Origin: Bog-793 sp963823945
GTDB lineage: Bacteria; Actinomycetota; Acidimicrobiia; Acidimicrobiales; Bog-793
Direction: 5' to 3'
Length of the DNA: 64,000 nucleotides
Assembly: GCA_963823945.1 (NCBI GenBank)
Contig: CAWGNK010000003.1
Location: 558,001-622,000 of the forward strand
Positions within the stretch are counted from its first letter, which is position 1. Each line of letters starts with the position of its first letter. A program made the position numbers and the translations under genes. Positions 62,093 to 64,000 of this stretch are shown here, one piece after another. The notes below the pieces were generated by a model. That model was not told the DNA's origin. It did not search any database and worked only from the letters and a program-made list of their open reading frames with translations.

Positions 62093-62200
62093 GGCGCCCA
62101 CCGTTCTTCCGGTGATCGACCAGGCTTTGCCTCTCGGACCTTCGCAACCCAGCCGCACGTGCGCGTGGACTCCTCCCGCGGGCCGATGAGTTGCGGGAGC

Positions 62201-63025
62201 TCAGCCATCATGTGTTCGCTTTGCTGTGAGCATCGCCCCGCGCAGCATCGGAGGGTGGAACTGAGTTGTCAGCCCGAGCCGGTACAGCTCGGCCGGGGGC
62301 CCTCCTGTCTCGGTGTCGTGATTGCCGGTTGAAACCAAGAAGCCGTCGACCGAGAGCACTTTGCGCCTGAAGTCGGCTCGATGTACGGGACCACCCCAGA
62401 CGGCCTCGTAGACACGCCGCAATTCGGGGATGGTGAACGGTTCCGTGAGGAAGGAGGCCGCCAGCCGCCCCTCGTACTCGATCTTCCCGCGCACGCGCTC
62501 GAGTGCGTCGTGAACGATGTCGGAATGATCGAAAGCGAGCGGAGGCCCCTCAGGGCTGTCAAGGTCGCTGATCGCGAAGAAGTGGGTGTCCGCGGCGTCG
62601 CCGCCGCCGCGGGGCGCGGGAAGGTCCGGCATCATTCCGACGTAGGCCGTTGAGAACACCCGACCCCGGCGGTCGCGCCATGGATTGCCGTAGGTCTTGA
62701 GCTGTTCGAGATAGCCAGGGAACATTTCGAGCCCGGTTTCCTCAGCCAGCTCCCGCAGTGCAGCGGTGTCGAGGTCTTCACCCTCGCCGTAACCTCCGCC
62801 GCCGAGCCTGACGAACCCACCAGGTAGTGCCCACTTGTCCTTCTCGGGATGCTCTCCGCGTCGTACGAGCAGCAGCGACAGTGCGCCGGAACGGATCGTG
62901 AAGAGGGCGATGTCGACTGTGTGCTCGGAACGGGGGAATTGTGACCGTGCGACCTTCGCATAGCGGTCGAGGAAAGCGGCCTCGCTCATCCGATCTGTCA
63001 TCTCGACCACGAAGCTCCTCTCCAT
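62201..63025 (-). CDS. nrtR: NrtR-type Nudix-related transcriptional regulator
   Basis: 274 residues. The N-terminal Nudix domain (about 35-170) has KWALPGGFVRLGG and the Nudix helix TAALRELAEETGLEM, and LLLVRRGEHPEKDKWALPGG is the ADP-ribose-binding region. A C-terminal winged HTH begins near 190 (FTIPELRRVYEAVWG, FRRKVLSVDGFL). In NrtR the Nudix domain senses ADP-ribose and the HTH represses NAD synthesis genes, which fits the downstream pnuC-nadR. ATG 63025 follows a strong promoter by a short leader; ATG 63001 is an alternative. Confidence 0.9.
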   Translation of the reverse strand: MERSFVVEMTDRMSEAAFLDRYAKVARSQFPRSEHTVDIALFTIRSGALSLLLVRRGEHPEKDKWALPGGFVRLGGGGYGEGEDLDTAALRELAEETGLEMFPGYLEQLKTYGNPWRDRRGRVFSTAYVGMMPDLPAPRGGGDAADTHFFAISDLDSPEGPPLAFDHSDIVHDALERVRGKIEYEGRLAASFLTEPFTIPELRRVYEAVWGGPVHRADFRRKVLSVDGFLVSTGNHDTETGGPPAELYRLGLTTQFHPPMLRGAMLTAKRTHDG

Positions 63026-63042
63026 CTGCTTATCTCATCGTG

Positions 63043-63071
63043 ACTCTAGAACTTGATGCACACTGAGTCAA
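63043..63071 (-). promoter_or_regulatory. sigma-70 promoter for nrtR
   Basis: On the minus strand TTGACT (63066-63071), 17 bases, TAGAGT (63043-63048): near-consensus -35 and -10. The same hexamers form an inverted repeat TGACTC/GAGTCA, which may be a regulator site. The start would be near 63036. Confidence 0.7.
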
Positions 63072-63437
63072 GCCTCTGGGACGCGACAACGGCTCATTCT
63101 TGAGTGTCCCGTCGCCCCTGGCCGCCGGGTGGTTGTGATCAGTCGGAACCTCTGGCGTTGATTGGTGCCAGGAGACTCGGTGCTCAACTGCCTCACGACG
63201 CCGGAAGGGAGACCGACTGCGCCGATCGCCTTCCGCCCAGCTGGTCTGAAATGTCCCGGCCGAGGCGAGGAACCGCTTCGAGGTACGACATCCCACCAGC
63301 CGTCGAAGGGGCCTGACCGACCGACCGGGGCACGATCCAGAACCAGGGCTCGAGGCCGTGGAAGCGGCAGTGCTCACCAGTCGGTGGCTCGGTAGACGAG
63401 ACTCGTTCGCTAATCAGGGGAGGTGGTCGATTCCCAT

Positions 63438-63443
63438 TAGGTT
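63438..63443 (+). promoter_or_regulatory. -10 box of leaderless promoter for the hemolysin III gene
   Basis: TAGGTT, then 6 bases, then GTG 63450. Confidence 0.6.
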
Positions 63444-63449
63444 GAGGAC

Positions 63450-64000
63450 GTGAACGCCGCAATTGCACCTCCGAAGCCGCGTCTTCGCGGGTGGCTCCAC
63501 CTCGGGGCATTCCCGTACGCGCTCGTGGCGGGCCTCTGGCTCGCAGCCGACGGGACGACGCATGCAGGCCGCGTCGCGTGCGCAGTGTTCGCGCTCACGG
63601 CATGCATGCTCTTCGGTACGTCCGCCGTCTACCACCGCGGCAATTGGAGTCCACGCACGGCGGGCGTACTGCGGCGTCTCGACCACTCGAACATCGCGCT
63701 GATCACCGCGGGCACGTACACGCCCCTCGGGATCGCCGTACTGCCTTCCTCTCAGGCCACCGTGATGCTGTGCATCGTCTGGGCCACCGCGCTGGCGATA
63801 GTTCTGCTCCGTGTCGCCTGGTTGTCTGCCCCACGGTGGCTCTACACGGCGATGTACGTCGGTCTGGGCTGGGCGGCGATCTTCTGGATGCCTGAGCTGT
63901 GGCATCTTGCCGGTGTGATCACGATCCTGCTCGTCATCCTCGGGGGGTTCTTCTACACCACCGGCGCCGTCGTCTACGCGCTGCGCCGGCCCAGGTTGTC
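63450..64000 (+). CDS. hemolysin III family membrane protein (PAQR-type), 3'-truncated by window edge
   Basis: 183 complete codons are visible and the frame is still open at the window end. Sequence motifs of the Hly-III/YqfA family are clear: LFGTSAVYHRGNWSP, LRRLDHSNIALITAGTYTPL, and GGFFYTTGAVVYALRRP close to the end. About six membrane helices can be counted. Family proteins are polytopic and resemble PAQR receptors with a metal site formed by conserved His; their bacterial role is unsettled. GTG 63450 has a -10 box 6 bases upstream and no ribosome site. Confidence 0.9.
   Translation, partial: MNAAIAPPKPRLRGWLHLGAFPYALVAGLWLAADGTTHAGRVACAVFALTACMLFGTSAVYHRGNWSPRTAGVLRRLDHSNIALITAGTYTPLGIAVLPSSQATVMLCIVWATALAIVLLRVAWLSAPRWLYTAMYVGLGWAAIFWMPELWHLAGVITILLVILGGFFYTTGAVVYALRRPRL

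Larger units (their letters stand above)
63026..63449 (+). other. 424-base divergent intergenic region, no gene seen
   Basis: Apart from the nrtR promoter at 63043-63071 and the hemolysin III promoter at 63438-63443, I see no coding frame with a ribosome site or motif, no tRNA and no convincing long repeat. Confidence 0.5.

Overview
The window is about 64 kb of very GC-rich, densely coded bacterial chromosome. GTG starts are common, many neighbouring genes overlap by 1-8 bases, and at least a dozen genes have a TAnnnT -10 box only 6-7 bases before the start codon (leaderless mRNAs). A BldD-type regulator, an F420-type (DUF385) oxidoreductase, a DUF3052 protein, an AddAB-like nuclease pair and the hrcA-dnaJ-rsmE order point to Actinomycetota. 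Acidimicrobiia or a relative is my best guess, from gene content alone.

Layout. 1-10.3 kb: end of an ABC-F ATPase, a membrane-anchored HtrA-type protease, a GT4 glycosyltransferase and a glycogen-debranching-like enzyme, then a DNA methyltransferase coupled to an AlbA_2 (Schlafen-like) protein, a histone-deacetylase-like hydrolase and a DUF385 protein. 10.4-15.3 kb: a branched-chain amino-acid-type ABC transporter reduced to three genes by fusion (lipoprotein, LivH+LivM, LivG+LivF). 15.3-20.8 kb: divergent glycosyltransferase and polytopic membrane protein, a SixA phosphatase, and the threonine-to-glycine operon tdh-kbl. 20.8-27.5 kb: a looser accessory segment of lower apparent GC (SDR, dienelactone hydrolase, flavodoxin-like protein, SRPBCC, TetR, a sulfite-oxidase-fold molybdoenzyme with cytochrome b and a 34-codon leader ORF), ending at the 3' end of a CAT-anticodon tRNA beside frameshifted cysK and cysE remnants. 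28.8-36.5 kb: tRNA-Asn, sigma factor, dnaG, DUF3052, glyS, recO, uppS and a cysH lacking one cluster cysteine. 36.6-45 kb: AddB-like and AddA-like subunits and dinG. 45-53.9 kb, minus strand: era, corC-like, ybeY, phoH, a small HTH gene, hemW, bldD, rsmE, dnaJ and hrcA with a CIRCE operator. 54-64 kb: lepA/rpsT, a GH18-like protein, a [3Fe-4S]-type ferredoxin coupled to gltX, a DUF218 protein, tRNA-Gln, tRNA-Glu, an NAD salvage group (nadR, pnuC, nrtR) and a hemolysin III gene cut by the window end.

Functional themes are replication, translation and repair (dnaG-sigma, glyS, gltX, lepA, rpsT, era, ybeY, recO, AddAB, dinG); HrcA control of the chaperone group; NrtR control of NAD salvage; threonine catabolism; and a damaged cysteine pathway. 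The observations most worth following up are the methyltransferase/AlbA_2 pair, the decayed cysE-cysK next to a CysH missing a cluster ligand, an rsmE with no usable start codon that is in frame with dnaJ across a single TGA, the conserved c-di-GMP motif in the BldD homologue, and the recurring leaderless promoters. I saw no CRISPR array, rRNA operon, intact transposon or prophage.
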